Shown: positions 21,709 to 32,801, counted from the first letter of the stretch. The stretch: DNA of 64,000 bases from Palaemon carinicauda (GCF_036898095.1 NC_090743.1:18405500-18469499); one strand, 5' to 3'. Notes: generated from the sequence alone by a model not told the origin. Made by a program: numbers and translations.

Positions 21709-22289
21709 TCGAGTGTATGTAATTTGTTGTGCTCTCGGCGTTTTTCACACTTGTGGATTTATTTCGTCATGACCGAAGCTCCATCTTCACCCATTCCAAT
21801 GTTAAGTACCATAGTTTGTTTTGACAGCTTTTTGTAGTACCGGGCTTTTGTCATCTAACCAGTATAGTCTGTTTTATCATTACCGTCTGGGCCTGTCCGC
21901 GGCGGCCATTGTTTGTTCCCTTGTCTTGCTGGGAGTTCATCTTAGTCTTGCCCGTTTGGTACTCTTGTCACTTAGGTTCTTGGTTAAGTCCCTGGCCTTA
22001 TGCGAGTTATTTATTTTTCGTGACTTTTCATTTGTTAGCGTTATTTTGGTCCGTGTTCGTCCTCTCCCCGTTACGGCTCGGGAGTAGTTTATGAACGTTT
22101 TCCACTCCGCCTTGAGTTCTACTCCGGCTTGAGGGATTCTCAATGACTTTCGTTCTATTGTTATATTTATATATTGTTTACTACATGGGACGGGCTTCAT
22201 ATTGTTTAGATACGACCCTCCGGTGGCCCTTACTGCGGTCTCAGGCCACGGCCATATCCACAATAGCCATTGTTATTACAATTGTGTTT

Positions 22290-22640
22290 TTATTCACAAT
22301 AATTATTCAGGACCTTTCTTCTCCCTCCGGCCTCACCGGAGGTTGTAAATACGCTTTGCTATGATCTAAGCCTTAGCCTTTAGCTGCGGCTTGGCTTTTA
22401 TATCTTCACAACTGAATTATTAGCCACAATTGAATTATTCAGGGTATCTCATTATCCTCCGGCGTCACCGGAGGTCGCCCATACACTTCACACTTATATT
22501 TGCCTTGCCTTTGGCTAAGACGGCATTATTCAGGACATCTCATTACGCTCCGGCTTCACCGGAGGTCGCCCATACACTTAACACTTATATTTGCCTTGCC
22601 TTTAGCTAAGGCTGGTGTTTATATTTATTTTAAGGGCATG
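22290..22640. repeat. ~100-bp tandem repeats in the C1 leader
   Basis: Three units with TTATTCAGG, the self-complementary CTCCGGCxTCACCGGAG, CGCCCATACACTT and TTTGCCTTGCCTTTGGCT (units near 22,300, 22,428 and 22,530). The CCGG...CCGG words could form small hairpins. Confidence 0.75.
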
Positions 22641-23407
22641 TCACTGCTTCCCTTAAGTTATTTATCCTTATGTCATTAACAGACATTAGGTAAATTACAA
22701 ATATACAAACATTTGGATATTATAGTGCCAACAATGGTTTTGGCCGAATAGCGATTTAAACGTTTGCGATTTAGTCTGTTAGTCTGTTAGTTTGTACTCG
22801 CCCCAGGAAGGCTCGATTTAGACTATATCCTTATTTATTGGTTACGTTGTCGTTATTCTTCGTTTTTGGTTATTACAATGACTAAAAATTAAAAAGAAAA
22901 AGGAAAAAATAAAAATAAAATAAAAACAATCAGTTTTATTTTACTTTCCTTATATTATTGTGTGATGTTAGCTTTTATTATGTAACCTTGAGAGTGAGAA
23001 CATAAGGTGCTCGTTTATTAGCTCGAGTAAGGGAGGTGATTTTCCCGTTCTCCGTTTTTATACGTTCACGAGTTATTCAGGCCTCCTCTTATTATCAGAG
23101 TTGATGATAGTACGTTTAATGTTATACACGTTTTATTGATGTGGTTACTGTTAATATAGCTAACACTATTAGTAGGAACGTTGGTGTATGAGTCATTAAT
23201 TGGGTTCGATTTATACCGACACCCTTAGCTCCGCCTTGAGTTATGTTTAGCTCCGCCTTGAGTTATACGCCGCTATAATGGATACTCATTGGGTGAGAAC
23301 TAGTCAGATATTTGGAGTGCAACGGTGAAATCCGGCACTCAGACTCCGGCTGAAACCTTTTTGCACACGAACCTTTGTCATGTTTGATCTCAATTACACC
23401 TTTCCGG

Positions 23408-23990
23408 CCCCTTTTTTCATCGAATCTCCGGCTACGCTGGAGATAACTCAAACATTCATTGAGGTTAATGGTATCGTACCGGTGACGGTCACGATCTCAC
23501 GGGGACTAGCCTTTGCTACCGGATCTCCCATACAAACAGAGATCAAGCAGACGTCCAGAACCGGAGTTAACAATGTGATACCGATGAGGATTTCACAGTT
23601 TCATTATTACGGTCCCTTTTTCATCGAATATCCGGCTTCACTGGAGATAACACAGACATTCAGTTTTAGAGAATGTTATCGTACCGATGAGGATCACGTT
23701 TTCACGTTGCCGGACCTTTGTCACTGGTTCTCCGGTACAAACTGAGATCAATCAGACGCTCAGAATCAGGGTATGAACCCTTTTTCATGAATTATCACAA
23801 TATCGTCATTACGCTTCTTTTTCATCGAATCTCCGGCTTAACCGGATATCGTACAGGCGATCAGCATTGAGGTTAATATTAGATTTCCTCTGGTTCACGT
23901 TGTCACTATGACGGACCTTTGTTTGTACCGGGGATGGTTACCGGAGATCCGGTACAGTCGGAGATCACTCAGACCACGGGTGGCCAATCT
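23408..23990. repeat. ~200-bp tandem repeats in the C1 leader
   Basis: Three units begin TTTTTCATCGAATCTCCGGC or a close variant at about 23,411, 23,610 and 23,816, followed by GAGATAACxCAxACATTCA, GTATCGTACCG and GGACCTTTGT blocks. Decayed, no coding signal. Confidence 0.7.
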
Positions 23991-24001
23991 TTTGTTTTAC
24001 C

Positions 24002-24005
<4 letters not shown>

Positions 24006-24053
<48 letters not shown>
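24006..24053. repeat. Poly(A) tract
   Basis: About 48 consecutive A. It could be a retroposed tail or slippage; no element body with a recognisable end lies directly upstream. Confidence 0.9.
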
Positions 24054-24057
<4 letters not shown>

Positions 24058-24061
24058 TATT

Positions 24062-24440
24062 TATGAACGTAACTATGCCTATATTTATGCATGTATTTAA
24101 TTCTAACTATGTATAAATATGGATAAATATCCATACAACATCGTGTTCAAATAGAATTAAATTAATTATGCCTATATTTATGCATGTATTTAATTCTAAC
24201 TATGTATAAATATGGATAAATATCCATACAACATCGTGTTCAAATAGAATTAAATTAATTATGCCTATATTTATGCATATTCAATCCTAACTGTCTAAAT
24301 ATGGCTAAATATCCATACAACATAGTGTTCAAATAGAAATACATTAATTATGCCTATATTTATGCATAGTCAATTCTAACTATGTCTAGATATGGATAAA
24401 TATCCATACAACATAGTGTTCATATAGAAATAAATTTCCA
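24062..24440. repeat. ~94-bp tandem repeat, four units
   Basis: Units start ATGCCTATATTTATGCATG or a close variant near 24,070, 24,168, 24,261 and 24,350, each with GGATAAATATCCATACAACA. AT-rich. The first two units are nearly identical. Confidence 0.88.
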
Positions 24441-24539
24441 CCCAGTGGTGAATGCGCCAACAGTGTCACATTTCATGAATACAAGTGTCGCACTATACCC
24501 CAGAAGATAATACATTAAATAACTTGTCTTTAAAATGGC

Positions 24540-25670
24540 TTTTTAAGAGTATACAGCTGATCCCAGCCTGTGAATAGGATCGCTAACCAAAGTTCAAGGA
24601 ACATCCAGACTTATGTCCCCTTTGTGTTACAGAAGGTTCGCCTGCATGGTTCCCATCAGGATGATGATGATTCTCTCTGGCCTGCAAAGAGAGGCTCTCC
24701 ACCCTTGGGTATCGAAGTTGGGAAGGAATGCTCCATCTAGAGGTCCCTATCTCCTCGGAGTGTCCTCTGTAAGGTTGGACAACGACCCCATGGACGGGCA
24801 GGTATGTGGGGATGAGTTTTGAGCCTTCAGCTTTGCAATTACCTACGTCACCGACCTAGGACCATTAAAGGATCCTAATGTTCATGTTACCCTGCATAAA
24901 CGGTGACGGCTAAAAGCAACACATTCTAAGGAAATCCAAGGGGCTATGACGAGCTCTAAGGTATGGTGGTGAGTCAGTGCCGTTCAGGAACTCGGATATA
25001 GGTGGTACCATAAATCTGGAGGGCATAGACGTCCTCCCTCTGGGGGACCTAGATTTTACTCCCAGGTACTAGAATTCCCATTCAACGGATTCGTTCGATT
25101 GAAAGAGATTGCCTTGGTTAGATTAGACAAGGTACCGAAGGTAACGGTATTATTTCCTAAAGGGCAGGCCCGATCTGTCTGGACCAGGATGTTGTCAGCC
25201 TGGGGGGTACGATAATTCCAGGCTCTGCCCTTCCAGTTCGACCTACACGTTTGTTGGTCTGATCGGGTCAGTTGTGGGAAGTACGTTCTGTCTGAGACCT
25301 CTATCAGACAGGAATTGATAGTCGGTTTCCCACTCGTCATCACAGCCTTCCTCTGGTTCGACGATTTTGTATCTGACCCCCCATCATCAGGTGGTCTACC
25401 TTACTGATTCCCCAGGTACACAGCCCAACTCCGTTGGGATGTTTTGCCTGCATGCAGCCCTAGATCCGAACCCTCAGGCTCCTTTCATGGACACCAGAGA
25501 GGAAGCTACAGGAGTAGAAGACAGTCCCGACATCAAGGCGGACCTAGGAAAAAGGGGGCTCGGAGAAGGGAAGGACCTAGATTCACTCCCTCACAACGCG
25601 GTGGTCCTGGTAGAGGGAAGACTTTACCACTTTCGTGACCATTGGACTCGGTCTGTGGGATCATAGCATA
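24540..25670 (+). pseudogene. Gag remnant of copy C1
   Basis: Collinear with the Gag of C2. Recognisable pieces are VVYLTDSPGTQPNSVGM (25,390-25,440) against VVYLTAPPGTQPNPSWM in C2, and the decayed RG-rich tail (GHQRGSYRSRRQSRHQGGPR, 25,490-25,550). It is broken into short frames; an inverted-looking segment at 25,040-25,330 is not explained. Confidence 0.55.
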
Positions 25671-25689
25671 GTCTCTAACGGTTTGAGAT

Positions 25690-26170
25690 GAAAATGGCCT
25701 CAAGGTCCTCCTCCTCCGCCAGTGACCTTCTCCCAGAAATACACTCCCGTCCTGAAAGAGTACACCACAGGGTTACTCAAGGAAAAGCAATCAAACGACT
25801 ATCTCTTAGGTATGGACCTTACTTCCCCGTGGGACCGTCACCACCTCTGTCGATCTTACCGACCGCTATTAGCTTGCGCCTATAGCTCGAAACTTCTCTT
25901 CTTATCTGGGTTTCCACCTAAGCAGGAAAGCCTTTGTGTTCAAGACATGCCCTTCGGCCTCAACATTGATCCCAGGATATTCACGAAACTGGGAGAGGCA
26001 GTGTTAGAACAACTCAGGAACCAAGAGATACAGATCATTGCTTATCTGGCCGGTTGGCTCATTTGGGCCCGGCCGGCCATAGAAGGTAACAGAGCTACGA
26101 AGGAATTTCTTCGATCGCTCGACAACCTGTGATTTCGGGTCAATCTCCATAAGTCTCGCCTGCGACCATC
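25690..26170 (+). pseudogene. Reverse transcriptase remnant of copy C1 (catalytic motif lost)
   Basis: The frame 25,722-26,132 keeps MPFGLNIDPRIFTKLGEAVL and EQLRNQEIQIIAYLAGWLIW. Motif C is YLAG in place of YLDD, so both catalytic aspartates are gone. Motif A is destroyed by a deletion near 25,850. Inactive. Confidence 0.8.
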
Positions 26171-26199
26171 AGGCCACTTAGAATGGTTAGCCATTCAGT

Positions 26200-26930
26200 G
26201 GGACCTTTCGAAGCACACGTTGTCTCTCCCTTCCAAAAGTAAGAGGAATAGGTTCCAAGATCAAGAATTTCTCAAGCACAAACAGGTGTCCAAAGAGCCT
26301 AGAAAGTATCCTCGGCCTTTCCCAATTCACTTCAGTAACAGATCTCCTAATAAAAGCCAATCTCAAGACATCAATCGATTTTGGAGAAAGAGAGCTACAG
26401 TACCTATAAGAAGACAAGGTCTCGAAGATCCCCTCTGTCGGGAAAATGAGACTACGCCCATGGTCCGAACCGAAGAACCTCTCCAAAGCGGTTCCTCTAC
26501 AATTCCCACCTCCACAAGTGACATTCCATTCAGCCGTGTCTCTAAGTGGATGGGGGGATTTCTCCGAACATCAGATGTTTCAGGTTCTTGGTCACTAGCC
26601 ATGAAACAGTCCCATATCAATGTTCTCGAAGCCATGGCAGTGTTCTTGACCCTGAAGAGAGAGACTCCTCCGAGGTCGACCCACATCAGAGTAGTGTCAG
26701 ACAGCACAGACGAGGTACACTACGGAAACAGGGGAGGATCCAAGTCACCCAACCTGAATCAGGTCCTGGTCACTTTCTTCGCCTGGGCAACAGAAAAGAA
26801 CTGGTTCCTGTCAGCACCTCACCTAGCGGGAGGCCAGGGTGTGAGAACGGGCTCACTATCCAGGACGAGTTCCCTGGAGTCAGAATTTCACTCCGGTGGA
26901 TACTCAGGTTCGTTCCAGGCATCCAGGTAG
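26200..26930 (+). pseudogene. RT thumb / RNase H remnant of copy C1
   Basis: The frame 26,220-26,930 shows KQSHINVLEAMAVFLTLKRE and HIRVVSDSTDEVHYGNRGGS, corresponding to the Glu and Asp motifs of RNase H, but the expected TIHTDASLSGW start is changed (TSDIPFSRVSKWMGG in the alternative frame). Frames switch relative to RT. Decayed. Confidence 0.7.
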
Positions 26931-27061
26931 ATCTATTCACATCTCAGATCAATCACAAACTTCCTTGTTATGTGACCCCAATCCTGGACCCTCGGGCTCA
27001 TGCCATGGACGCATTACCCCGGGATTGGAACCATTAGAGGAAGTTTTCCCTATCTCTCCCA

Positions 27062-27734
27062 GTGAATCTTCTAAAAACTTTAACACCGACTGCGCTCCTT
27101 CCGGGGCGCAGTGGTTTTAGTACCACCTCACTGCCCAAGAACAGTTGGTTTCCTCTCCTCCTCGAGTGGAAACTCCGTCCCATCCGGATTCCGTTCCTCA
27201 AACTGACCCGAGTATTCCAAACTCACTGTGTCGGATTACTCAAGGATGTCCAAAACCCTAACTTTGTGGACTACAGGAAGTTGGCAGCTCGTAGAGACTC
27301 GAACATTGAACCGGAAAACGATTTCTTCATCGAATCAGTCAAAAGGGACTCGACAATTCGCCAATATGATTCGGCCGTTAACCCCCAAAATAGGTGGTCC
27401 CCTTGGAAAGTTATTCCTCTTCTCCAAGATACTTTTCTATGTCCGGTCACCACTCTCAGGGCCTTTTTAGCCACGACTGCTACCCGATCGTCTGGCCCCT
27501 TGTTTATCAGGGAACAAGGAGGTACCATTCCCATACGTGGTATTAGGCTATAGATCCTATACTTCGTTTGACAAGCCAATCCGGGATCATTTCCCCCAGA
27601 AGATGGACTTTGATGACCTTATAAAGTTCACGGGTTGGGAATCTCCTATGGTCTTCAAACGCCACTATCTAATGAACTTACAGGCTCTTAAATACCCAAC
27701 AGTTGCAGCTGGGAGCCGTATCTCTCCCCAGTGA
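27062..27734 (+). pseudogene. Tyrosine recombinase remnant of copy C1 (two deletions)
   Basis: It follows the C2 YR up to STIRQYDSAV, then jumps to NPQNRWSPWKVIPLLQDT. About 155 residues are lost, including the first catalytic Arg. A second deletion of about 45 bp near 27,597 removes the H-x-x-R box. The end, VFKRHYLMNLQALKYPTVAA, keeps the presumed nucleophile Tyr. Inactive. Confidence 0.85.
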
Positions 27735-28061
27735 TCTTTTGTTCTTCCTTTCATCCATCTCTTTTCTTCTCCCTCCTACCCGCCACTCGCACCACGACGC
27801 CGCTTCCTTGGTAGTTCGTTAGACCTAAGTTTATTACATATTAGGTTATGTTTGTAACTATTATTGATTACCGTTGTTACAGGGTTAGGATATTCTTAGC
27901 CATGTCAGTTTTGTAGCATGTTTCCTCTGATACTCGGAGGCTTCCCTGTTATCATGTTTGTTTACCTTAATTATTTATGATTTTCTTTACATGGTGTTGT
28001 TTCTCTCCCCTCATTTAATTAGTTATTGTTGGGCTTGGAAGGCATTCTCTGGTACATTTTC

Positions 28062-28146
28062 ACCCGGCGCCACAGATCGACCCAGAAAAGGGATTTTGAC
28101 GAAGGAAAAATCTATTTCTGGGGAGAGACCTGTGGCGCCCGGTGAA
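28062..28146. repeat. ICR of copy C1
   Basis: CACCCGGCGCCACAGATCGACC (about 28,068-28,090) is the complement of the family C left end (21,391-21,425). GGATTTTGACGAAGGAAAAA and onwards, to 28,146, is the complement of the extreme right end (28,479-28,535). The two halves abut, as in the other families. Confidence 0.75.
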
Positions 28147-28229
28147 ACCCTTCCCCTTTATTTTACACAATCCCACCCTTTCCTTTCCAAGCCATCATGG
28201 CCAATACAGAAGGATGTTGTTCAGATGGC

Positions 28230-28535
28230 GCTCGCGTCGTGGCGTGGGTGGTGTGGCGCTGGTGGTTGGCAAGGGCCTTTGTATCGGCCCATCCCTTTGA
28301 CGAAGGAATTAACTAAATGGAAGACAACCTGTGAATAGTGGATTTCACGCGCCTTTGCTTTATACACGACACCCTAAAGGTGCTCGCGCGAGGGTTGTAA
28401 CCTCAGCATTCCATGCTTTTATCTTTCTCTGGTATAATTGGAAGGTTTTATCAGAAAAGGTATATAAGAAGGACTCTTTTCACCGGGCGCCACAGGTCTC
28501 TCCCCAGAAATAGATTTTTCCTTCGTCAAAATCCC
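28230..28535. repeat. Right terminal repeat of copy C1
   Basis: Matches the inverse of the left repeat at 21,391-21,708 and the direct copy at 33,330-33,657. It ends with the complement of the ICR right half at 28,479-28,535. Confidence 0.75.
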
Positions 28536-29164
28536 TTTATTGTTATCATTCCCATGGTACTTTTTGCTAGCAAGTCCAGTCTGCAAACAAGAATAGCGTT
28601 CTAGCTTTATTATAGTTTAGTACCCGCCCCCCGAGGCGTTCGTCAGTCGACTATTTCCCTTTAATTTAGGTTTTAGCAGACGTTATTCTTTGTTCGTAGT
28701 CTTATTTTGATGTTACAATTTTATTATTATACGCTTATAATAGTGTTGTGTGCTTATTAAGTCCTGATTTTGTAACCAAGGGAGCGAGAGATTGGGGTTC
28801 CCGTTTTCTGTTCTCAGTCACGAGTTACCCCTTTCTCTCGTTTTCTTTCTTAACTCAGGTGAGTGAGCGGATTTCCTGTTTTCCGTTTTGTGCGTTCAAC
28901 GAGTTCTCCCTCCCTCACCTCTCCCTCTACGGGTGTATGATAGCTTACGAGTTATTTAGTTTTGGTTACTTTTCAATAGTTAGCGTTATTTATTAGGTCC
29001 CGAGTTCCGTCCTCTCCCCGTTACGGCTTGGGAGTAGTTCTGAACATTTTTCCACTCCGCCTTGAGTTCTACTCCGCCATGAGGGATTCTCAATGACTTT
29101 GGAACTATTGTTATATATATATATATATATTGTTTAAATACAACCCTCTGGGACGGCCTTCATA
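28536..29164 (+). other. Leader of copy C2
   Basis: Non-coding. Shares CGTCCTCTCCCCGTTACGGC, CACTCCGCCTTGAGTTCTAC and TGAGGGATTCTCAATGACTT with the C1 leader at 22,055-22,150, so these are conserved family features. Function unknown. Confidence 0.6.
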
Positions 29165-30038
29165 TTGTTTAGATACGACCCTCCGGAAGGCTCTTCCATG
29201 CCGGCTCTCAAGGAGACGGACCCAACCTCATTGCTTATTCCGGGTACCTCTGCAACCTGGGACGACGCGTCTTCTACCTTCACAGTGGGGAAGCTAGACC
29301 CAGACTGTGCCTCTACTCTTTTCTCTGAGAAGCTCCCCAGATTACTATCGAGTCTTCTCAAAACTGAGTTCGAGACCCGTAATAGACTAGCTAGGTCCCT
29401 CCACTCCATCACCTCCATGGAGTCCCTAGCATCGGTTTACCCAGAGGAAACACTGTTCAGTCGTCACAAAGAACCTGCTGCTGTCCTACCAAATAGACCT
29501 CCATGACTTCTGGTCGGCTCGAGTTAGTTGCAGGAAGTTCGTTCTGTCTGAAGCCTCCATCAGACATGAACCGAACAGGCTGATAGCGTCCTCCTGCTGG
29601 GGTAAGAACCTCTTCCCTCGGAGCGAAGTTGATAAGGTTCTTCAGGACGCGGCGAGGGCAAACCAAAATTTGCAAGTAAGGTGGGGTTTCTCAGCCAAAA
29701 GGAGGATCGAATCCCAGAAGCAGACGTTCTTCAAGAAGAAGCAGAGGTTTATTCCTTACAAGACGGTCCGGGGTAACTCGTCGACACAGTCTTCCTCTCC
29801 TTCGACTTAACAACCGGCTCCCCCTCAGCAAGTAGTCTACCTCACTGCTCCCCCTGGTACACAGCCCAACCCCTCTTGGATGTCCTCTCCTGCATACAAC
29901 CCTACCTACGAATCCTCCGGTTCCTTTCGTGGACACCAGAGAGGAAGCTTCAGAGGTAGAGGACAGTTCCGCCAACGAGGCGGACCTAAAGCAAGGGGTG
30001 CCCGTGGGGGGAGGGGACCTAGGTTCACTCCCTCCTAA
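29165..30038 (+). pseudogene. Gag-like ORF1 of copy C2 (one frameshift, one stop)
   Basis: The frame starting at 29,165 gives SSMPALKETDPTSLLIPGTS, FTVGKLDPDCASTLFSEKL and TRNRLARSLHSITSMESLAS. Near 29,460 the coding frame changes and continues LLLSYQIDLHDFWSARVSC, IASSCWGKNLFPRSEVDKVL and QKQTFFKKKQRFIPYKTVRG to a TAA at 29,808. Beyond that stop the same frame goes on with VVYLTAPPGTQPNPSWMSS and an Arg/Gly tail (GSFRGRGQFRQRGGPKARGA), ending at 30,038. The last part is a probable RNA-binding RG tail. The middle part is positionally equivalent to the helical Gag block of family B. Structural role inferred. Confidence 0.65.
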
Positions 30039-30266
30039 TGATGTGATAGCGGTAGGAGGGAGACTTTATCACTTCCGAGACCATTGGACCTTCAGTCCAT
30101 AGGCTCACAGCATAATATCCAAGGGCTTGGGTTGGAAATGGTCACAGGGATCTCCTCCTCCACCAGTGACCTTCTTCCAGAGACCCACTCCCATCCTGGA
30201 AAAGTACACCACAGAGTTACTCAAGAAGAAAGCGATCAAACAGTCCCTTAGAAAGACTCGTCGGCG

Positions 30267-30989
30267 TTGAGGGTAGTTCTGGACTTGTCGAAACTAAACT
30301 CTTACATCCTTTGCGACAAGTTCCGTATGCTGACTATCTCTCAGGTACGGACCTTACTTCCCCGTGGGGCCGTCACCACCTCTATCGATCTTACTGACGC
30401 CTATTATCATGTCCCAGTAGCTCGAAACTTCTCTCCTTACCTAGGCTTCCGTCTCGGCAAGAAAGCCTTTGCATTCAAAGTCATGCCCTTCGGTCTCAGC
30501 ATTGCCCCCAGGATATTCACGAAACTGGGGGAGACGGTGCTCGAACAACTCAGAAACCAAGGGATACAGATCATCGCCTATCTGGACGATTGGCTCATTT
30601 GGGCCCAGTTGAACCAGGAATGCAACAGAGCTACGTCGAAGGTAATTCACTTTCTCGCCAAACTGGGCTTCCAAGTCAATCTCCGAAAGTCTCGCCTACA
30701 ACCATCAAGCCACTTCGAATGGTTAGGCATCCGGTGGGACCTTTCAAAGCACAGGCTCTCCCTTCCTCCCAAGAAGGTAAGGGAGATAGCTTCCAAGGTC
30801 AGGAACTTTCTCAAACACAAACAGGTGTCCAGAAGAGCTTTAGAACGCATCCTCGGCCTTCTCCAATTTGCCTCACTGACCGATCTCCTTTTAAAAGCCA
30901 AACTCAAAGACATCAATCGAGTTTGGAGAAAGAGAGCAACAATACCTTTAAGAGACAAGATCTCGAAGATCCCCTCTGTCTTAAAATGA
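30267..30989 (+). CDS. Reverse transcriptase of copy C2 (catalytic motifs intact)
   Basis: 240 codons. Residues: VVLDLSKLNSYI (3-14), motif A TSIDLTDAYYHVPVAR (Asp41), FAFKVMPFGLSIAPRIFTK, motif C IAYLDDWLIW (Tyr105, Asp107, Asp108), thumb FEWLGIRWDLSKHRLSLPP. This is the RT type found in DIRS and Gypsy-like elements. The true N-terminus lies upstream (about 30,150, PILEKYTTELLKKKAIK) in a different phase, separated by a stop just before 30,267. The frame leaves the coding sequence near 30,945, so the final residues (KISKIPSVLK) are out of phase with RNase H, which continues in the frame of 30,590-31,144. Confidence 0.85.
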   Translation: MRVVLDLSKLNSYILCDKFRMLTISQVRTLLPRGAVTTSIDLTDAYYHVPVARNFSPYLGFRLGKKAFAFKVMPFGLSIAPRIFTKLGETVLEQLRNQGIQIIAYLDDWLIWAQLNQECNRATSKVIHFLAKLGFQVNLRKSRLQPSSHFEWLGIRWDLSKHRLSLPPKKVREIASKVRNFLKHKQVSRRALERILGLLQFASLTDLLLKAKLKDINRVWRKRATIPLRDKISKIPSVLK

Positions 30990-31500
30990 GACTACGACCA
31001 TGGTCCGAACGGAGGAACCTCTCCAAATCGGTTCCTCTACAGTTCCCCTCTCCACAAGTGACAATTCATACCGACGCGTCTCTGAGTGGATGGGGGGTTA
31101 CTCCCAACATCAGATGTTTCAGGGCTCTTGGTCACCCGCCATGAAGCAGTTCCATATCAATGTTCTCGAAGCCATGGCAGTGTTCTTGACCCTGAAGAGA
31201 ATCTCTCCTCCGAGGTCGACCCACATCAGAGTAGTCTCAGACAGCACAGCAGTAGTCCACTGCCTCAACAGAGGGGGATCCAAGTCACCCAACCTGAATC
31301 AGATCCTGGTCACTATCTTCGCCTTGGCAGCCGACAAAGACTGGTTCCTGTCAGCAACTCACCTAGCAGTAGTCCAGAATGTGATAGCAGACTCATTATC
31401 CAGGACAAAACCACTGGAATCAGAATGGTCCCTAGACATACACTCCTTCCGGTGGATACTCAGGCTGGTTCCAGGTCTCCAGGTAGATCTATTCGCGACC
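30940..31500 (+). pseudogene. RNase H of copy C2 (split over two frames)
   Basis: The first part (frame of 30,590-31,144) reads PLCLKMRLRPWSERRNL and VTIHTDASLSGWGVTPNIR, with the first catalytic Asp. After a shift near 31,125 the second part (frame of 31,000-31,893) has QFHINVLEAMAVFLTLKR (Glu), THIRVVSDSTAVVHCLNRGG (Asp) and VVQNVIADSLSRTKPLE (final Asp). All four acidic positions are present. RNase H degrades the RNA of the RNA/DNA hybrid during reverse transcription. Confidence 0.8.
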
Positions 31501-32801
31501 CAACTCAATCACAAACTCCCATGTTATGTGACCCCGAACCTGGACCCTCAGGCTTATGCCATGGACGCATTAACCCTGGATTGGAACCATTGGCAGAAGA
31601 TCTACTTATTCCCTCCAGTGAATCTTCTACTGAAAGTCTTACACAAACTCCGCTCCTTCCACGGGGCAGTGGCTTTAGTGGCACCTCACTGGCCAAAGAG
31701 CAGTTGGTTTCCTCTCCTCCTCGAGTTGAAACTCCGTCCCTTCCGGATCCCATTCCCCAAACTGACCCAAGTGGTCCAAACTCGGACTGTGTCAGATTCC
31801 TCAAGGATAGCCAAAACCCTAACTTTGTGGATTTCATTAAGTTTGCGGCTCGTAAGGATGCAAACATCAACCCGGATAATGTCCTCTTCATAGAATCAGA
31901 CAAAAGGGACTCTACGATTTGCCAATATGATTCGGCAGTTAAGAAACTAGCAGATTTCTTAAAGAATTCAGACCATTCCGTTATGACTCCTAATTTAGCC
32001 ATCTCCTTCTTTAGGTCCATATTTGACAAAGGCCTAGCAGCTAGCACTATAACCACCATTAAGTCAGCTTTGAAGAAGGTCTTCCTGGTTGGGTTTAACA
32101 TTAACCTGGCGGATTCTTATTTCTCGTCTATTCCAAAAGCATGTGCTAGGCTTCGACCTTCGGTTCGCCCACAAAAGGTCTCTTGGTCTCTGAATGATGT
32201 CCTCAAACTTGCCTCCGACACGGACAACGAATCCTGCTCCTATATCACTCTTCTTAGGAAGACTTTATTTCTAACAGCTTTGGCCTCGGGTGCTAGAATC
32301 TCAGAACTAGCAGCTCTCTCACGAAACTCAGAAAACATAGATTTCCTCCCTTCAGGTGAAGTACTTCTTTCTCCAGACAGGGCGTTCCTAGCTAAAAATG
32401 AGGACCCCCAAAATAGGTGGTCCCCTTGGAAGATTATTCCTCTTCTCCAAGATACTTCTCTATGTCCAGTCACTACTCTCAGGGCCTTTTTAGCCAGGAC
32501 TGCTACCCGATCGTCTGGCCCCTTGTTTATCAGAGAACAAGAAGGTACCATTTCCATACAGGGTATTAGGCAACAGATCCTATACTTCATTAAACAAGCC
32601 AATCCGGGATCATTTCCCCATGCTCATGATATCCGGTCAGTAGCTACCTCCATCAATTATTTCCAAAATATGGATTTTGATGACCTTAAAAAGTACGCGG
32701 GTTGGAAATCTCCTATGGTCTTCAAACGCCACTATCTAAAGAACTTACAGGCCCTTAAATACCCAACGGTTGCAGCTGGGAGCCGTATCTCTCCCCAGTG
32801 A
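31086..32801 (+). CDS. Full-length tyrosine recombinase of copy C2 (571-codon ORF)
   Basis: The first ~210 codons overlap RNase H and the connector out of frame and are probably not conserved protein. The YR proper starts around residue 240 (VRFLKDSQNPNFVDFIKFAA) with a helical core-binding domain (QYDSAVKKLADFLKNSDHS, TITTIKSALKKVFL). The catalytic domain has LFLTALASGARISELAAL (Arg404), HAHDIRSVATSINY (His514, Arg517), KKYAGWKSPMVFKRHYL (Trp540, Tyr550) and ends GSRISPQ. All catalytic residues of the R-HxxR-Y family are in place. It should cut and rejoin circular element DNA during integration, without making a target duplication. The true start is uncertain because of the overlap. The copy looks recent compared with C1. 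Confidence 0.88.
   Translation: MDGGLLPTSDVSGLLVTRHEAVPYQCSRSHGSVLDPEENLSSEVDPHQSSLRQHSSSPLPQQRGIQVTQPESDPGHYLRLGSRQRLVPVSNSPSSSPECDSRLIIQDKTTGIRMVPRHTLLPVDTQAGSRSPGRSIRDPTQSQTPMLCDPEPGPSGLCHGRINPGLEPLAEDLLIPSSESSTESLTQTPLLPRGSGFSGTSLAKEQLVSSPPRVETPSLPDPIPQTDPSGPNSDCVRFLKDSQNPNFVDFIKFAARKDANINPDNVLFIESDKRDSTICQYDSAVKKLADFLKNSDHSVMTPNLAISFFRSIFDKGLAASTITTIKSALKKVFLVGFNINLADSYFSSIPKACARLRPSVRPQKVSWSLNDVLKLASDTDNESCSYITLLRKTLFLTALASGARISELAALSRNSENIDFLPSGEVLLSPDRAFLAKNEDPQNRWSPWKIIPLLQDTSLCPVTTLRAFLARTATRSSGPLFIREQEGTISIQGIRQQILYFIKQANPGSFPHAHDIRSVATSINYFQNMDFDDLKKYAGWKSPMVFKRHYLKNLQALKYPTVAAGSRISPQ
31500..31800 (+). CDS. Connecting region between RNase H and YR of copy C2
   Basis: In the frame 31,000-31,893: LVPGLQVDLFATQLNHKLPC, MDALTLDWNHWQKIYLFPP, VNLLLKVLHKLRSFHGAVAL, VAPHWPKSSWFPLLLELKL. 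The PHWPxxxWF word recurs in families A and B and is typical of the region after RNase H in DIRS pol. It overlaps the beginning of the YR ORF in another frame. Confidence 0.7.

Noticed and set aside
24613..25343. Possible host exon in the C1 Gag region
   Set aside because: Short frames on both strands. Collinearity with C2 Gag on either side makes decayed Gag the simpler reading.
28092..28535. Independent ~445-bp foldback MITE with 55-bp stems (also 33,211-33,657)
   Set aside because: At first it looked like a separate TIR element. The stems are explained as the DIRS right end and its complement in the ICR, and the same arrangement is found in families A and B.
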